Program-made: the position numbers and the translations under genes
From: CAYJLC01 sp044426355
GTDB taxonomy: Bacteria; Bacillota; Clostridia; Oscillospirales; Butyricicoccaceae
Length of the DNA stretch: 64,000 nt
NCBI GenBank assembly: GCA_044426355.1
Contig: JAWXUO010000001.1
Span: 1-64,000, forward strand
Direction of reading: 5' to 3'
Shown here: positions 25,120-34,504 of the stretch, one piece after another
Position numbering within the stretch: the stretch's first letter is position 1
How the letters are laid out: each line of letters begins with the position of its first letter
The notes under the pieces: generated by a model
Database searches by the model: none
What the model saw: only the letters and a program-made list of their open reading frames with translations
Told to the model about the DNA's origin: nothing

Positions 25120-26550
25120 TTATTTAAAGTATTTTAAAACTTCTTCCTTATCATCTAAATGGTGTTTTACTCCGTGTATTTCTTGATAATTTTCATGCCC
25201 TTTGCCCATAATAACGACAACATCGCCACTTTTTGCGATACTTAGAGCGTGTGCTATTGCTTCTCGTCTATCTTCTATTTTTTCATACGGACTATCTTCA
25301 AAACCTACGATAATATCTTCTATTATGTCTTTTGGTTCTTCCGAACGTGGATTATCAGATGTTACAATGCTCAAATCAGAATATCTACTACAAGCTTTTG
25401 CCATTAGTGGACGTTTTATTTTATCTCTGTCGCCACCACAACCAAAAACGCCGATAACTCTACCTTTTGCAAAACCTTTTACAGCTTTTAGTACGTTTAT
25501 AATGCCATCAGGTGTGTGTGCGTAGTCTACAATTACAGTGTAATCTAAAGGAGTTGGCACAACCTCTATCCTGCCTGAAACTCCCTTGGCTTTTGCTAAT
25601 GCAGTTGATATTTCCTCTAAATCAATACCAAGACTTAGGCAAATCCCTATAGCCGTTAGTGCATTATAAACCGAAAATCTACCTGGAATATTCAGTGTCA
25701 TTTGACACGTCTTGTCTAAATATTTAGCGTTAAAAACTACTTTATCCGATAAAAGTTCTACATCTTGTGCTTTAAGGTCTACATCGTTTCTTTCAATACC
25801 ATAAGATAAAACAGTGCATTTCGCTTCTTCTGCCATGTATTCGCCAAATTCATCATCTAAATTTATAACTGCGAATTTTGTTCTGCTAAATAATTTCGAC
25901 TTAGCTTTCGCATATTCTTCTATAGTTTCGTGAAAATCTAAGTGGTCTTGCGAAATATTCGTAAAAGCACCCACTTTAAAATACACTCCGTTTACTCTAT
26001 GCAAAGCTAAAGCATGCGAAGATACTTCCATTACAACATTTTGGCAGTCCTCTTTTTGCATATCTCGTAAAAGCGACTGAAGTTCGATAGATTCTGGTGT
26101 TGTTCTTTCTGTTTCGATAACTTTTTGACCAATCATATTTTGGTTTGTTCCAATTAGTCCAGCTTTTTTTCCAGTTTCTTCTAAAATATGTTTCACAAGA
26201 TATGTTGTTGTTGTTTTTCCATTTGTTCCTGTAATGCCTAAAACGTCCATTTCTTTAGATGGTTTTTGATAGAAATTATTCGCAATTTTACTAAGTGCTA
26301 AACGTGCATCATCTACCAAAATAAAAGGAATGTCAATTTCAGGTTTTTCTTCACACAAAACTGCTATAGCACCGTTTTCGATAGCTTTTTCTATATATTT
26401 ATGTCCATCTACTTCAAACCCTTTTATAGCTATAAACAAGCTATTTTCTACAATTTTTCTCGAGTCACTTTCTATAGATGTAATTTCAGTATTCATATCT
26501 ATTTTTAAATCTTTTACAAATACTTCCGATAAAATTTCTAGTAATTTCAT
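25120..26550 (-). CDS. murE: UDP-MurNAc-dipeptide: meso-diaminopimelate ligase MurE
   Basis: 476 residues. ATP-binding GITGTNGKTTTTYL near residue 105, the ERTTPES substrate loop and the C-terminal DNPRSEEP. The DNPR form of this last motif is the signature for meso-diaminopimelate rather than lysine, so the wall should be of the meso-DAP type common in Clostridia. Confidence 0.95.
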   Translation of the reverse strand: MKLLEILSEVFVKDLKIDMNTEITSIESDSRKIVENSLFIAIKGFEVDGHKYIEKAIENGAIAVLCEEKPEIDIPFILVDDARLALSKIANNFYQKPSKEMDVLGITGTNGKTTTTYLVKHILEETGKKAGLIGTNQNMIGQKVIETERTTPESIELQSLLRDMQKEDCQNVVMEVSSHALALHRVNGVYFKVGAFTNISQDHLDFHETIEEYAKAKSKLFSRTKFAVINLDDEFGEYMAEEAKCTVLSYGIERNDVDLKAQDVELLSDKVVFNAKYLDKTCQMTLNIPGRFSVYNALTAIGICLSLGIDLEEISTALAKAKGVSGRIEVVPTPLDYTVIVDYAHTPDGIINVLKAVKGFAKGRVIGVFGCGGDRDKIKRPLMAKACSRYSDLSIVTSDNPRSEEPKDIIEDIIVGFEDSPYEKIEDRREAIAHALSIAKSGDVVVIMGKGHENYQEIHGVKHHLDDKEEVLKYFK

Positions 26551-26558
26551 ATGTCCTC

Positions 26559-28772
26559 CTAGTCTGATACATCTGTTATATCAGTAAATTCTACGCTTAT
26601 AATCGTTCCAAGCGTTACTACTTGCCCTTGTGCTGGATACTGTTTTGATGCAAATACATCACTTGTTCCAGATACCAAAGCCGAAACCCCTGTTGCTCGC
26701 AGATATAACCCACTTGCTTCTAAAATTTTCTTAGCTTCTGTTGCCGTTTTTCCTAAAACACTCGGCACTTCTATAGGTGCTGTCGGTTTGTTTTCGTCCA
26801 TATATATTATAATTGTTGCCGAAGACGGAATTATAACATCTTGTGCTGGCACTTGGTCTGTAACATATTCGCCATCACCTACAACTCTGTAAGAAAGCGT
26901 ATTATCTGCAAGAAGTTGTGTTACCTCATCAAGACTTAACCCTAATAAATTCGGTGTTTCAACATCAATACTTGCAAGTTCTTCATCTGTATAAACTGGC
27001 TCTATGCCAATATATGGTAAAACATCAGCCATTATTCTTCCAACTACTGGTGCTGCAATGTACCCACCTCCAGTTAGCTCTCCTTGTGGCTCATCTATCA
27101 TAACTAAAACTGCTATTTGTGGGTCGTCCATTGGGGCAACCCCTATAAATGAGGCGATATAGTGACTTTCGCCAGTTTCTATCTCTTTTGTACGTTTTTG
27201 CGAAGTTGCTGTTTTTCCACCAACTCGGTATCCTGCAACATAAGCATTTTTTGCAGTGCCTACTGTTACTACTTGTTGCATTGCTGTTCGCATAAATTCC
27301 GAAGTTTCTTCAGATACTATTTGTCTTACAGTTTCTGTAGAAGTTACGCTTATGACACGCCCATCTGCATCTACAATTTCTTTAACCAAATGTGGTTGTA
27401 CCATGTATCCATCATTAACAATTGCAGATATTGCTGTTATTAGTTGCAGTGGAGTTATTTGGAAAGTTTGCCCAAAAGATGATACTGCAAGCTCTATCGT
27501 ATTAAAATTTTGTTGGCTAAAAAATACACCACTCGTTTCTCCATAAAAGTCGATTTTTGTTGCATCTAAAAAACCAAAATAATCGTAATATTCCATAAAT
27601 CTTTGCGTGCCTACTTTTAAACCTAGTTCTATCAAAGCAGGGTTGCAAGAATTTTCTAAAGCACCATTTAAATCTAAAACTCCATGCCCAGTTCTTTTCC
27701 AGCAGTGAATATCAACTCCTGATACTGTACTAACACCTGTGCAATTATAAGTCCAATTTTCATCTACTAAGTCTTCCTCATATGCCATTGCCATCGTCAA
27801 AACTTTAAAAGTAGACCCTGGCTCGTATGAGTCAAGTATCGGTTTGTTTCTCCAAACATCACGCAAAACCGTATTTTGAGTTATTTCCTCATTTTCTTCT
27901 ATAAGTTGCAACATTTCGACATCTATATAAAAAGGCTCGTTTAGGTCATAGTCTGGTTTTGTTGCCATAGCTAAAATTTCGCCTGTTTTAACGTCCATAA
28001 TAATTCCTGCAACACCCTCTAAAGGATTATTATCTTCATAGGCTGTTTCAAGGTGTTTTTCTAAATAATATTGTATAACTTCATCAATTGTTAAAACTAT
28101 GCTATCGCCATTTTGTGCCTCTATATATTGTTCGTACTCAAAAGGCATTTGTCCACCTTGTGCGTCTGATGCCGTAATAATTCGTCCTGGTGTGCCACTC
28201 AAAGTTTCATTATAATAAAACTCTAGTCCCTCAAGTCCATATCCATCAGTTCCTGTAAAACCAATTAAATTTGATGCTAAATTACCTTGTGGATAGTATC
28301 TTTTTGTATCTGGCACAAGCGATATTCCAGTTATCCCATAAGTAGATATTGCAACACGTACTTCATCAGCTATGTTTTTTTCTACTTCTCGTGCAATAAC
28401 TTCATATCTACTATTTTTTATAAGTTTATTATAAACTGTATCAAAGTCTAATTCTAAAATTTTAGACAATTGTTCAGCTGTTATATCTAAATTTTCTTCT
28501 TTAACATTTTTAGGGTCAACTGTCACCATTTCTACGTTTGCAGAAACAGCTAGTTCTTTCATATTTGTATCAAAAATCGTGCCACGTTCTGCCGATATTA
28601 TCTTATCAGCTGTTTGTTGTTGCATTGCAAGATTTGCGTATTTTTCATAATTTATAACTTGCATATAAAACATTTTTGCAGGCACTGCAACACATGTGAA
28701 TATAAGTAAAATCGCCGATAAAACTTGCAGTCGTGTTATGTTAAAAATTTTATTTTTTCTACTTCTGCTCAT
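26559..28772 (-). CDS. Class B penicillin-binding protein, FtsI/SpoVD type with two PASTA domains
   Basis: 737 residues: N-terminal membrane helix (about 12-32), dimerisation domain with ERGTIFD, transpeptidase domain and two C-terminal PASTA domains (about 615-670 and 675-735). The active-site Ser is in GSTFK, the second motif is SCN, and the third motif reads GGKTATSQ, with Ala where KTG is usual. I recall KTAT forms in other clostridial SpoVD-like proteins, so it is probably active. It crosslinks septal or spore cortex peptidoglycan. With a single copy in the cluster, whether it is ftsI or spoVD cannot be decided. Confidence 0.92.
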   Translation of the reverse strand: MSRSRKNKIFNITRLQVLSAILLIFTCVAVPAKMFYMQVINYEKYANLAMQQQTADKIISAERGTIFDTNMKELAVSANVEMVTVDPKNVKEENLDITAEQLSKILELDFDTVYNKLIKNSRYEVIAREVEKNIADEVRVAISTYGITGISLVPDTKRYYPQGNLASNLIGFTGTDGYGLEGLEFYYNETLSGTPGRIITASDAQGGQMPFEYEQYIEAQNGDSIVLTIDEVIQYYLEKHLETAYEDNNPLEGVAGIIMDVKTGEILAMATKPDYDLNEPFYIDVEMLQLIEENEEITQNTVLRDVWRNKPILDSYEPGSTFKVLTMAMAYEEDLVDENWTYNCTGVSTVSGVDIHCWKRTGHGVLDLNGALENSCNPALIELGLKVGTQRFMEYYDYFGFLDATKIDFYGETSGVFFSQQNFNTIELAVSSFGQTFQITPLQLITAISAIVNDGYMVQPHLVKEIVDADGRVISVTSTETVRQIVSEETSEFMRTAMQQVVTVGTAKNAYVAGYRVGGKTATSQKRTKEIETGESHYIASFIGVAPMDDPQIAVLVMIDEPQGELTGGGYIAAPVVGRIMADVLPYIGIEPVYTDEELASIDVETPNLLGLSLDEVTQLLADNTLSYRVVGDGEYVTDQVPAQDVIIPSSATIIIYMDENKPTAPIEVPSVLGKTATEAKKILEASGLYLRATGVSALVSGTSDVFASKQYPAQGQVVTLGTIISVEFTDITDVSD

Positions 28773-28823
28773 GCTCCCCCCTTTGATAATTTATATCTAA
28801 TTTTCACCCCTATATTGGCAAAA

Positions 28824-28849
28824 TACGCCAGTACAATTGTACTACCGTA
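28824..28849. promoter_or_regulatory. 26-bp near-perfect palindrome upstream of the PBP gene
   Basis: TACG-NN-AGTACAATTGTACT-NN-CGTA, symmetric around 28836/28837, lies in the 121-base gap between ftsL and the PBP gene. It could be an operator or an RNA hairpin; no regulator is identified. Confidence 0.5.
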
Positions 28850-28893
28850 TTAAGTTACTAAGAATTTTTCATCTTAGTATATTATATTTTAAA

Positions 28894-29373
28894 TTAATTA
28901 ATATATTCCCATATTGATACAAAAATATTTTTCATGTATAATATAGCTAAATCTACTACAGACACATTATTATAAATTTCTATCGTATCGGGATTTTGTA
29001 TATGAATTTGTTCAATTTGGTTTTGGTCTAGTTTAATCATACTTAAATTATTTATAGCATAAACTTCTACATCTTCTAAATTAAACATTTGGTCTATTCT
29101 TGCGTTTAAAGATACCCCTTGGCTCGCTAAAACATCAATTTCACTCTCAAGAATTTGAATTTCTTTTGTTAAAAGCGTTACATTTGTATATCCATAAATA
29201 AGCGAAAAAGCACACACAGCCATAAATGCAACTAAAGCTACATTGCATAAAAAAAGCATATTTATCTTGCCTTTTGTAGTAATTTTTTCTACAAGTTTCA
29301 TTTGATTTACAAATTCTTTATGCTCTTGTATATTTTCATAGCTTTTATATGCGTTATTTCCATTGACTGTCAT
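28894..29373 (-). CDS. ftsL: FtsL-like cell division protein
   Basis: 159 residues: cytoplasmic N-terminus (1-45), one membrane helix (about 46-68), then a coiled coil containing LLTKEIQILESEIDVLASQG. The order rsmH-ftsL-PBP supports the name, since FtsL sequences are poorly conserved. It pairs with FtsQ and an FtsB-like protein at the septum. Confidence 0.8.
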   Translation of the reverse strand: MTVNGNNAYKSYENIQEHKEFVNQMKLVEKITTKGKINMLFLCNVALVAFMAVCAFSLIYGYTNVTLLTKEIQILESEIDVLASQGVSLNARIDQMFNLEDVEVYAINNLSMIKLDQNQIEQIHIQNPDTIEIYNNVSVVDLAILYMKNIFVSIWEYIN

Positions 29374-29388
29374 ACTTTTCCACCTCCT

Positions 29389-30315
29389 TTATTTTAATTT
29401 TTTAATAATCCTTAGTTTCGCACTCCTTGCACGAGGATTAAACTCTATTTCCTCGTCCGTCGGGATAATAGGTTTTCTTTTTACAAGTTCTACCGTTGGT
29501 GTTTTGTGGCATACACAAACTGGTAATTTTTTTGAACAATCGCACCCTCGTGCATTGTCTGCAAAAATATTTTTAACAATCCTATCTTCTAAAGAATGGA
29601 ATGTTATAACGCACGCTCGCCCATCTAAATTTAAACAATCAATTGCTTTTTGCATCGCAATTTCTATAGATGTAAGTTCGTCGTTTACTGCAATCCTAAT
29701 TGCTTGAAACGTTTTTTTAGCAGGGTGTCCTTTCTCCCTTTTTACCTTTTCAGGCAAAGCCGATTTTATAATCTCCACCAGCTCAAACGTTGTATTTATC
29801 GGTCTACTTTCGCAAATTTTAGAAGCTATTTTATTTGCAAATTTTTCTTCTCCATACTTAAATATTATAGTACGCAGTTTTTCAAAATCCCATTCATTTA
29901 CAATTTCAAAAGCAGATAATGTAGCACTTGTGTCCATTCTCATATCAAGTTTTGAATCTTGCATATACGAAAATCCACGCTCTTTTGTATCAAGTTGTGG
30001 CGAGGATACTCCAAGGTCAAATAAAATTCCATCAACTTTTGTAAATCCAGCTTCTTTTATAGCTAAATCTATGTCAGAAAAATTACTTTTAACAAAAACA
30101 ACCTTATCTAAATGCTCTGCAAGGCGTTTTTTCGCATTTTCTATAGCATTTATATCTCTATCTATACAAATTAGCTTTCCCGTTGTTAGTTTTTCTACTA
30201 TAGACTTTGAATGACCAGCTCCACCTAGCGTTGCATCAACATAGATACCACTCGGTTTTATATCAAGTCCTAAAATACAATCTTCTAGCAAAATCGAAAC
30301 ATGTTTAAATTCCAT
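29389..30315 (-). CDS. rsmH: 16S rRNA (cytosine1402-N4)-methyltransferase RsmH
   Basis: 308 residues. SAM-dependent methylation of C1402 in the ribosomal P site. YVDATLGGAGHS (about 26-37), DGILFDLGVSSPQLD, a KRE-K/GHPAKKTFQAIRIAVN segment and the C-terminal FNPRARSAKLR are all typical. It starts 1 base after the mraZ stop codon. Confidence 0.97.
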   Translation of the reverse strand: MEFKHVSILLEDCILGLDIKPSGIYVDATLGGAGHSKSIVEKLTTGKLICIDRDINAIENAKKRLAEHLDKVVFVKSNFSDIDLAIKEAGFTKVDGILFDLGVSSPQLDTKERGFSYMQDSKLDMRMDTSATLSAFEIVNEWDFEKLRTIIFKYGEEKFANKIASKICESRPINTTFELVEIIKSALPEKVKREKGHPAKKTFQAIRIAVNDELTSIEIAMQKAIDCLNLDGRACVITFHSLEDRIVKNIFADNARGCDCSKKLPVCVCHKTPTVELVKRKPIIPTDEEIEFNPRARSAKLRIIKKLK

Positions 30316-30316
30316 A

Positions 30317-30733
30317 TTAAAAACCTATATCTTCCATTGCTTGCTCAATTTGAGCTATGTCTATACCAGCATTATAATCTTCCCAATTTTGTTTATCCCA
30401 AATTTCAGCACGGTCGCTTACGCCGATTATCGTTACTTCTTTTTCTAAACTTGCAAATTTTCTAAGGCTTGCAGGAATTAAAATTCGTCCTTGGGAATCT
30501 AACCCACAGTCTACAGCGTGGGACATGAAAAATCTTTTTAGTTGGCGACCTTTTCCGTGGGGCTGTTTGTTTATCTGTTCTTCTAATTTTGTCCAGTTTT
30601 CTGCCGAATATACGTATAAACAGCCATCTAGACCCTGTGTAATTGTAAATTTTTCGCCGAGTTCATCTCGTAATTTGGTAGGCACAATTAGACGTCCTTT
30701 GACGTCTATCGAATGAAAATATTCACCTTTCAT
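30317..30733 (-). CDS. mraZ: Transcriptional regulator MraZ
   Basis: 138 residues with two SpoVT-AbrB-like beta domains, each with a D-x-K/Q-G-R-(L/I)-x-(V/I)-P motif: DVKGRLIVPTKLR (10-22) and DSQGRILIPASLR (about 78-90). It represses the dcw cluster by binding direct repeats upstream of itself, and four such repeats are present at 30738-30777. Confidence 0.97.
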   Translation of the reverse strand: MKGEYFHSIDVKGRLIVPTKLRDELGEKFTITQGLDGCLYVYSAENWTKLEEQINKQPHGKGRQLKRFFMSHAVDCGLDSQGRILIPASLRKFASLEKEVTIIGVSDRAEIWDKQNWEDYNAGIDIAQIEQAMEDIGF

Positions 30734-30737
30734 AATT

Positions 30738-30777
30738 TTCCCACCACTTTTCTACACTTACTAACACTTTCCCCCAC
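30738..30777 (-). promoter_or_regulatory. MraZ operator: four GTG repeats with 10-bp period
   Basis: Read on the minus strand, GTG occurs at 30777, 30767, 30757 and 30747, exactly 10 bases apart, in the forms GTGGGGGAAA, GTGTTAGTAA, GTGTAGAAAA and GTGGTGGGAA. This fits the (AAA)GTGK/GTGGG direct-repeat sites known for MraZ. It lies between the promoter and the mraZ start codon and contains the ribosome binding region. Confidence 0.85.
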
Positions 30778-30793
30778 TAATTGGTTTATGAAC

Positions 30794-30822
30794 ATTATAA
30801 TATAACTACCTTTTTTTTGCAA
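30794..30822 (-). promoter_or_regulatory. Promoter of the dcw cluster (Pmra)
   Basis: On the minus strand TTGCAA (30822-30817), 17 bases, TATAAT (30799-30794). Confidence 0.8.
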
Positions 30823-31036
30823 GTATTTTATTTGTTAAATCGTTCGACATTTTTCGTCATTTTTGTATATTTTTACACAAAGTGTTTTAAAATATTTACA
30901 TTTTTTTCTAATCTTACCCTATCTGTAGTATAAACTTTTCTAAAAATTACTATCCGTAATATTTGCAATTTATTTTTTTGTCACATTAAACAAATTTAAC
31001 TTTAAAATTTTTACACCAAAGTAGAAATCACACACC
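30823..31036. other. Intergenic AT-rich stretch between divergent mraZ and queG-like promoters
   Basis: The 402-base gap 30734-31135 holds the MraZ operator and promoter on the left and a promoter on the right. The middle is AT-rich, with no open frame, hairpin or repeat that I can support. Confidence 0.5.
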
Positions 31037-31068
31037 TTGACTTTTTGATAAAAAAAGCATATTATAAT
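31037..31068 (+). promoter_or_regulatory. Promoter for the QueG-like gene
   Basis: TTGACT (31037-31042) with TATTAT at 17 bases (31060-31065) overlapping TATAAT at 20 bases (31063-31068). Confidence 0.65.
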
Positions 31069-31135
31069 CTAAATGTTATGTGTTTACACATTCATAAAAA
31101 CATGATTAAATAAAGCTTTTTAAGGAGAAAACACT

Positions 31136-31921
31136 ATGTATTTTTGCACATTTGACGAAATAAAACACAGAATAGAAAATCTCGATAAAGTTTTTTTACA
31201 TATAAAAAATCCACAAACATGCATAGTAAAAACTTTTCCATATTTTGTAGATGATAGACAAGGAAACCTCGCAAAATACGCTCGTGGAAAAGACTACCAC
31301 ATCGTCATTTTAGAAAAACTTTCGGAAATTATAGCGAATTTTAAACAAGATTATCCAAATAATGAGTTTGTGAGTTACTGTGATATTTCCCCTCTTCCCG
31401 AGGTGTATATTGCATATAAATCAGGAGCAGGTATTTTAGGGCGAAATGGCTTAATTTTTGACGAAATCTATGGTGGTTATGTTTTTATAGGGATAATTTT
31501 GACAGATGCAAATCTAAATTTCGAAAAAAGCGAAAAAAAAACTTGCATAAACTGCAAGAAGTGTGAAATTTCATGTCCACAAAAAGCTATAGATGCAAAT
31601 GGTGTAAATCCTACAAAATGCCTGTCGTATATCACTCAAGAAATGTCGGCAGATATAGATAATCTTGATAATTCTCGCTACATTTGGGGTTGCGATATTT
31701 GTCTAGATGTTTGCCCTATGAACAAAAATATTCAAAAAACTGATATATTAGAATTTAAAACCAATCTTATATCAACTTTATCACTTAGCGACGTAGAAAA
31801 TTTGACCAGAAAAGAGCTTAAAAATCGCTTTCCCGAGCGTGCTTTTACATTCAAAGGTGCAAAACCACTTACTCGAAACCTAAAATTAAAAGCCTCACTG
31901 AAAAATATCAACAAGGCTTAA
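31136..31921 (+). CDS. QueG-like protein with two [4Fe-4S] clusters
   Basis: 261 residues, shorter than the 310-380 of true epoxyqueuosine reductases. The middle has IAYKSGAGILGRNGLIF, the GRNG motif of QueG. Two ferredoxin-like clusters follow: CINCKKCEISCP near residue 137 and WGCDICLDVCPMNKN near 185. QueG reduces epoxyqueuosine in tRNA, using cobalamin. The shorter N-terminus leaves the exact substrate open. GGAG lies upstream of ATG 31136. No other queuosine gene is nearby. Confidence 0.8.
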   Translation: MYFCTFDEIKHRIENLDKVFLHIKNPQTCIVKTFPYFVDDRQGNLAKYARGKDYHIVILEKLSEIIANFKQDYPNNEFVSYCDISPLPEVYIAYKSGAGILGRNGLIFDEIYGGYVFIGIILTDANLNFEKSEKKTCINCKKCEISCPQKAIDANGVNPTKCLSYITQEMSADIDNLDNSRYIWGCDICLDVCPMNKNIQKTDILEFKTNLISTLSLSDVENLTRKELKNRFPERAFTFKGAKPLTRNLKLKASLKNINKA

Positions 31922-31931
31922 AATTATTATT

Positions 31932-32804
31932 TCACTTTTTTGAAAAGTTTATTTCCGAAAGTATCACCGAGGCTATTATAATAGTTCCTCCCAAAAATAA
32001 ATTAGTTGTTAACTTATCCATTCCAAGCATAACCGAAAAAACGCTTCCAAAAAGCCCTTCTAACCCTAAAAACAAACCTGCTTTTGACGCAGTTGTAAAT
32101 TTTTGAGCCGTTGTTTGCAAATAATAGCACACACAGCTACAAAAAGTAGCTAAATACATCGTTGGCAAAAAAATCTGCTTAATTATCTCAAAATCTATTG
32201 CACTTCGCTCAAAAATGAGAATATACGCAGTGCCAACAACCCCAATCGTCATCATTTGTAAAAAAGTCATTTGTTTAGAGTTTAAATCTTTCGCAAAAAT
32301 CGAAAGGTGTACTATATGTATCGCAAAACAAAAAGCAGAGCAAAGCACCAAAAAATCTCCTTGATTAAACGAAATCCCAACAGTTGTGTCCATAGTCAAT
32401 ATCGACGCACCTATAAGAGTTGTAAACGCAAGCACAAAATACTTAAAACTTGGTGGTTTTTTCGTCACAGCCCACACAAGAAAAGGCACAATAACTACGT
32501 TTGTAGCCGTTAAAAACGAGCTGTTTGAAACCGTTGTCATTGCTTGACCAGACGCTTGAAAATAAAATCCTAAAAAAAGCATAACTCCAGCAATTACACC
32601 AATTTTAAACGTGGATTTTTGTATAGTTTTCACATCTTTAAAATTCACACAAAGCAATATAATTCCTGCAAAAACAAATCTCATAGCAACTATCAGCGAC
32701 GTTTTCGCACCTGCTTCGATAGCAATTTCAGTCCCTATAAAACCAGTTCCCCATATAATTGCAGTGATAATCATAGCAATATCAGCTGTTTTTTTATTTA
32801 TCAT
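31932..32804 (-). CDS. EamA/DMT family transporter
   Basis: 290 residues from ATG 32804, which follows GGGGTG; the longer frame to 32831 has no site. About ten membrane helices form two EamA repeats; the first contains ITAIIWGTGFIGTEIAIEAG. Likely an exporter of a metabolite; the substrate is unknown. It is convergent with the QueG-like gene, 10 bases apart. Confidence 0.85.
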   Translation of the reverse strand: MINKKTADIAMIITAIIWGTGFIGTEIAIEAGAKTSLIVAMRFVFAGIILLCVNFKDVKTIQKSTFKIGVIAGVMLFLGFYFQASGQAMTTVSNSSFLTATNVVIVPFLVWAVTKKPPSFKYFVLAFTTLIGASILTMDTTVGISFNQGDFLVLCSAFCFAIHIVHLSIFAKDLNSKQMTFLQMMTIGVVGTAYILIFERSAIDFEIIKQIFLPTMYLATFCSCVCYYLQTTAQKFTTASKAGLFLGLEGLFGSVFSVMLGMDKLTTNLFLGGTIIIASVILSEINFSKK

Positions 32805-32965
32805 GATAAACACCCCAAATTTTAATCTCAATTATATATTATAACATTTATCTAATAATTGTGCAAGTTTTATACTTTAAAATTATACATCTCATTCTTA
32901 AATGTCAATACATATGTTACTTTGTATTGGGGGTAGTAATGGATTTTATGAGTGAATAACGTATT

Positions 32966-33027
32966 TGCGTCACTTTGTGTTCGCAAAGTAATCAAAACCA
33001 AAAAACTTTTAGTAAAAAAATGACGCA
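32966..33027. repeat. Nested inverted repeat in the gap before the phage block
   Basis: An inner stem ACTTTG/CAAAGT (32972-32977 with 32984-32989) sits inside an outer TGCGTCA/TGACGCA (32966-32972 with 33021-33027). No coding potential in this 321-base gap (32805-33125). Possibly a worn intergenic repeat. Confidence 0.35.
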
Positions 33028-33045
33028 TCATATTTTAGTCAAATA

Positions 33046-33084
33046 TAACAAAAGAAAAGTATACCTAAATTAGTATACTTTTCT
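33046..33084 (-). terminator. Terminator of the phage block
   Basis: A perfect 12-bp stem AGAAAAGTATAC/GTATACTTTTCT (33053-33064 with 33073-33084), followed on the minus strand by TTTGTTA. It lies 41 bases after the last phage gene. Confidence 0.85.
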
Positions 33085-33125
33085 ATTTTTGTATAATTAT
33101 GCAATATTTTTATAAATCTTACTTA

Positions 33126-34178
33126 CTATAAAGTTTCAATTTCAATTATTATATCGCTCAATTTACATATTTCAAATTTTTCATAAGACTTTGTAAGTAA
33201 AAAATTCTCGTCTAACCCATTAATGAAAAACTCCGACACATCTAAAATTTCTTCTATTTGAAGTAGATATGCTATCATTTTCATACGTGAAACAACAGAA
33301 TTTTTAAAATTTAGGTCATAAATATACTGTTCTATTTGTTTTTCAGCATTTTCCGTAATTAATTCTATATCTTCACCAAAACTTACAACAATCTTACATT
33401 TAATTTCAACCTCTACATACACACAAGTGCTAACACTAACTGTGTGACCAATCGGTGCGAGTGCATCTTCAGTTTCAGTTCCATTAAACACTTCTAAACA
33501 TTTCTGACAGATTTCGTCGCTTAGTTCTGTTTTTTCACTACCTAATATAACAAGGTGTACAAAGCCAATCCCCATATCGTTAGCCGTAAAGACACAAACA
33601 GCATTTATCCCCGTGATTTCCATAGCTTTTTGTTCATAATCTGGAACATTACCACCAAAAGATTTAGACATAACCTTGCTAATAGTTCTTTCTCTAAAAC
33701 TCTCGTCATCTTCAATTTCGGTAGCTAATATATAATTTTCTATAATTTCTGCACTATTTATACCACTTATATTTAAAATTGATGTCAAATTACCAAAAAC
33801 AGTATTATATTCAACACCATATTCTGTCGCTTCAACTATATATTGATTTTCATCAATTTCCTCTAAAACTTCAAAAATATATTGCCCACTACTGAATTTT
33901 TCGCCCATTATTTCTACATCTGCATCTATTTGCACCTTTTTTTGACATTTAGTAGCAGATTTGCGTTCCATACCAATAATAGCAACACTTTTATCCAAGT
34001 ATTCACCATAAGATGTATCTAAATATGCCAAATCAAGCATATTTTCAATTTCAAAATATGCATTAGCGAGTTCATAACAGAGTGGAGCAATAGCAGTATA
34101 TATAAAACTACCCTCTCTTGTATCCATGTCACTCGGCATTTTAGCTAAACATCTTTCTAAAATCTCATCATAACTCAT
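33126..34178 (-). CDS. Phage baseplate protein J (XkdT-like)
   Basis: 350 residues. Baseplate wedge component of contractile tails (gpJ, PBSX XkdT). DTREGSFIYTAIAPL near residue 19 is the typical N-terminus; DDESFRERTISKVMSKSFGGNVPDYEQKA (given here as a spaced landmark near 155-185) carries the family's RER and GGN-x-x-D-Y features. It is the last gene of the block; in PBSX-like phages xkdU follows here, but this block ends. It shares one base with the preceding gene. Confidence 0.88.
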   Translation of the reverse strand: MSYDEILERCLAKMPSDMDTREGSFIYTAIAPLCYELANAYFEIENMLDLAYLDTSYGEYLDKSVAIIGMERKSATKCQKKVQIDADVEIMGEKFSSGQYIFEVLEEIDENQYIVEATEYGVEYNTVFGNLTSILNISGINSAEIIENYILATEIEDDESFRERTISKVMSKSFGGNVPDYEQKAMEITGINAVCVFTANDMGIGFVHLVILGSEKTELSDEICQKCLEVFNGTETEDALAPIGHTVSVSTCVYVEVEIKCKIVVSFGEDIELITENAEKQIEQYIYDLNFKNSVVSRMKMIAYLLQIEEILDVSEFFINGLDENFLLTKSYEKFEICKLSDIIIEIETL

Positions 34179-34504
34179 TAAAAACTCACCTCACTTGTTA
34201 AAATTCCAAAATCAGTAACAATTTCAAAATTTATTGTAATTTCATCACCATTTTTTTCATAAACCAAATCATTAACTTCTGATATTCTATCATCAAAAAG
34301 CAAACATTCTTTAATATATTGTTCTATTTTACTCTCTACAGAAGCATTACCTAGTATATTTATCAGTTGATTTCCATAATTTAGTGAGTAAATATCATAT
34401 TTTCCACAAGCTATAGTTAGTGCGTTATATATCGAACTTTCAATTGCTTCTAATTCATTAGATGTTTCTACAAGTCTATCATTTAAAATTTTCCATGTTA
34501 TCAT
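34178..34504 (-). CDS. Phage baseplate protein, DUF2634 (XkdS-like)
   Basis: 108 residues, gp25/lysozyme-like baseplate fold suggested by the position before gpJ and by ESSIYNALTIACGKYDIYSLNYG with a following hydrophobic core. It overlaps both neighbours by 1-4 bases. Probably forms the inner baseplate together with gpJ. Confidence 0.75.
   Translation of the reverse strand: MITWKILNDRLVETSNELEAIESSIYNALTIACGKYDIYSLNYGNQLINILGNASVESKIEQYIKECLLFDDRISEVNDLVYEKNGDEITINFEIVTDFGILTSEVSF

Noticed and set aside
32930..32960. Tiny gene starting ATG after GGGGG in the gap before the phage block
   Set aside because: The frame closes after six codons.
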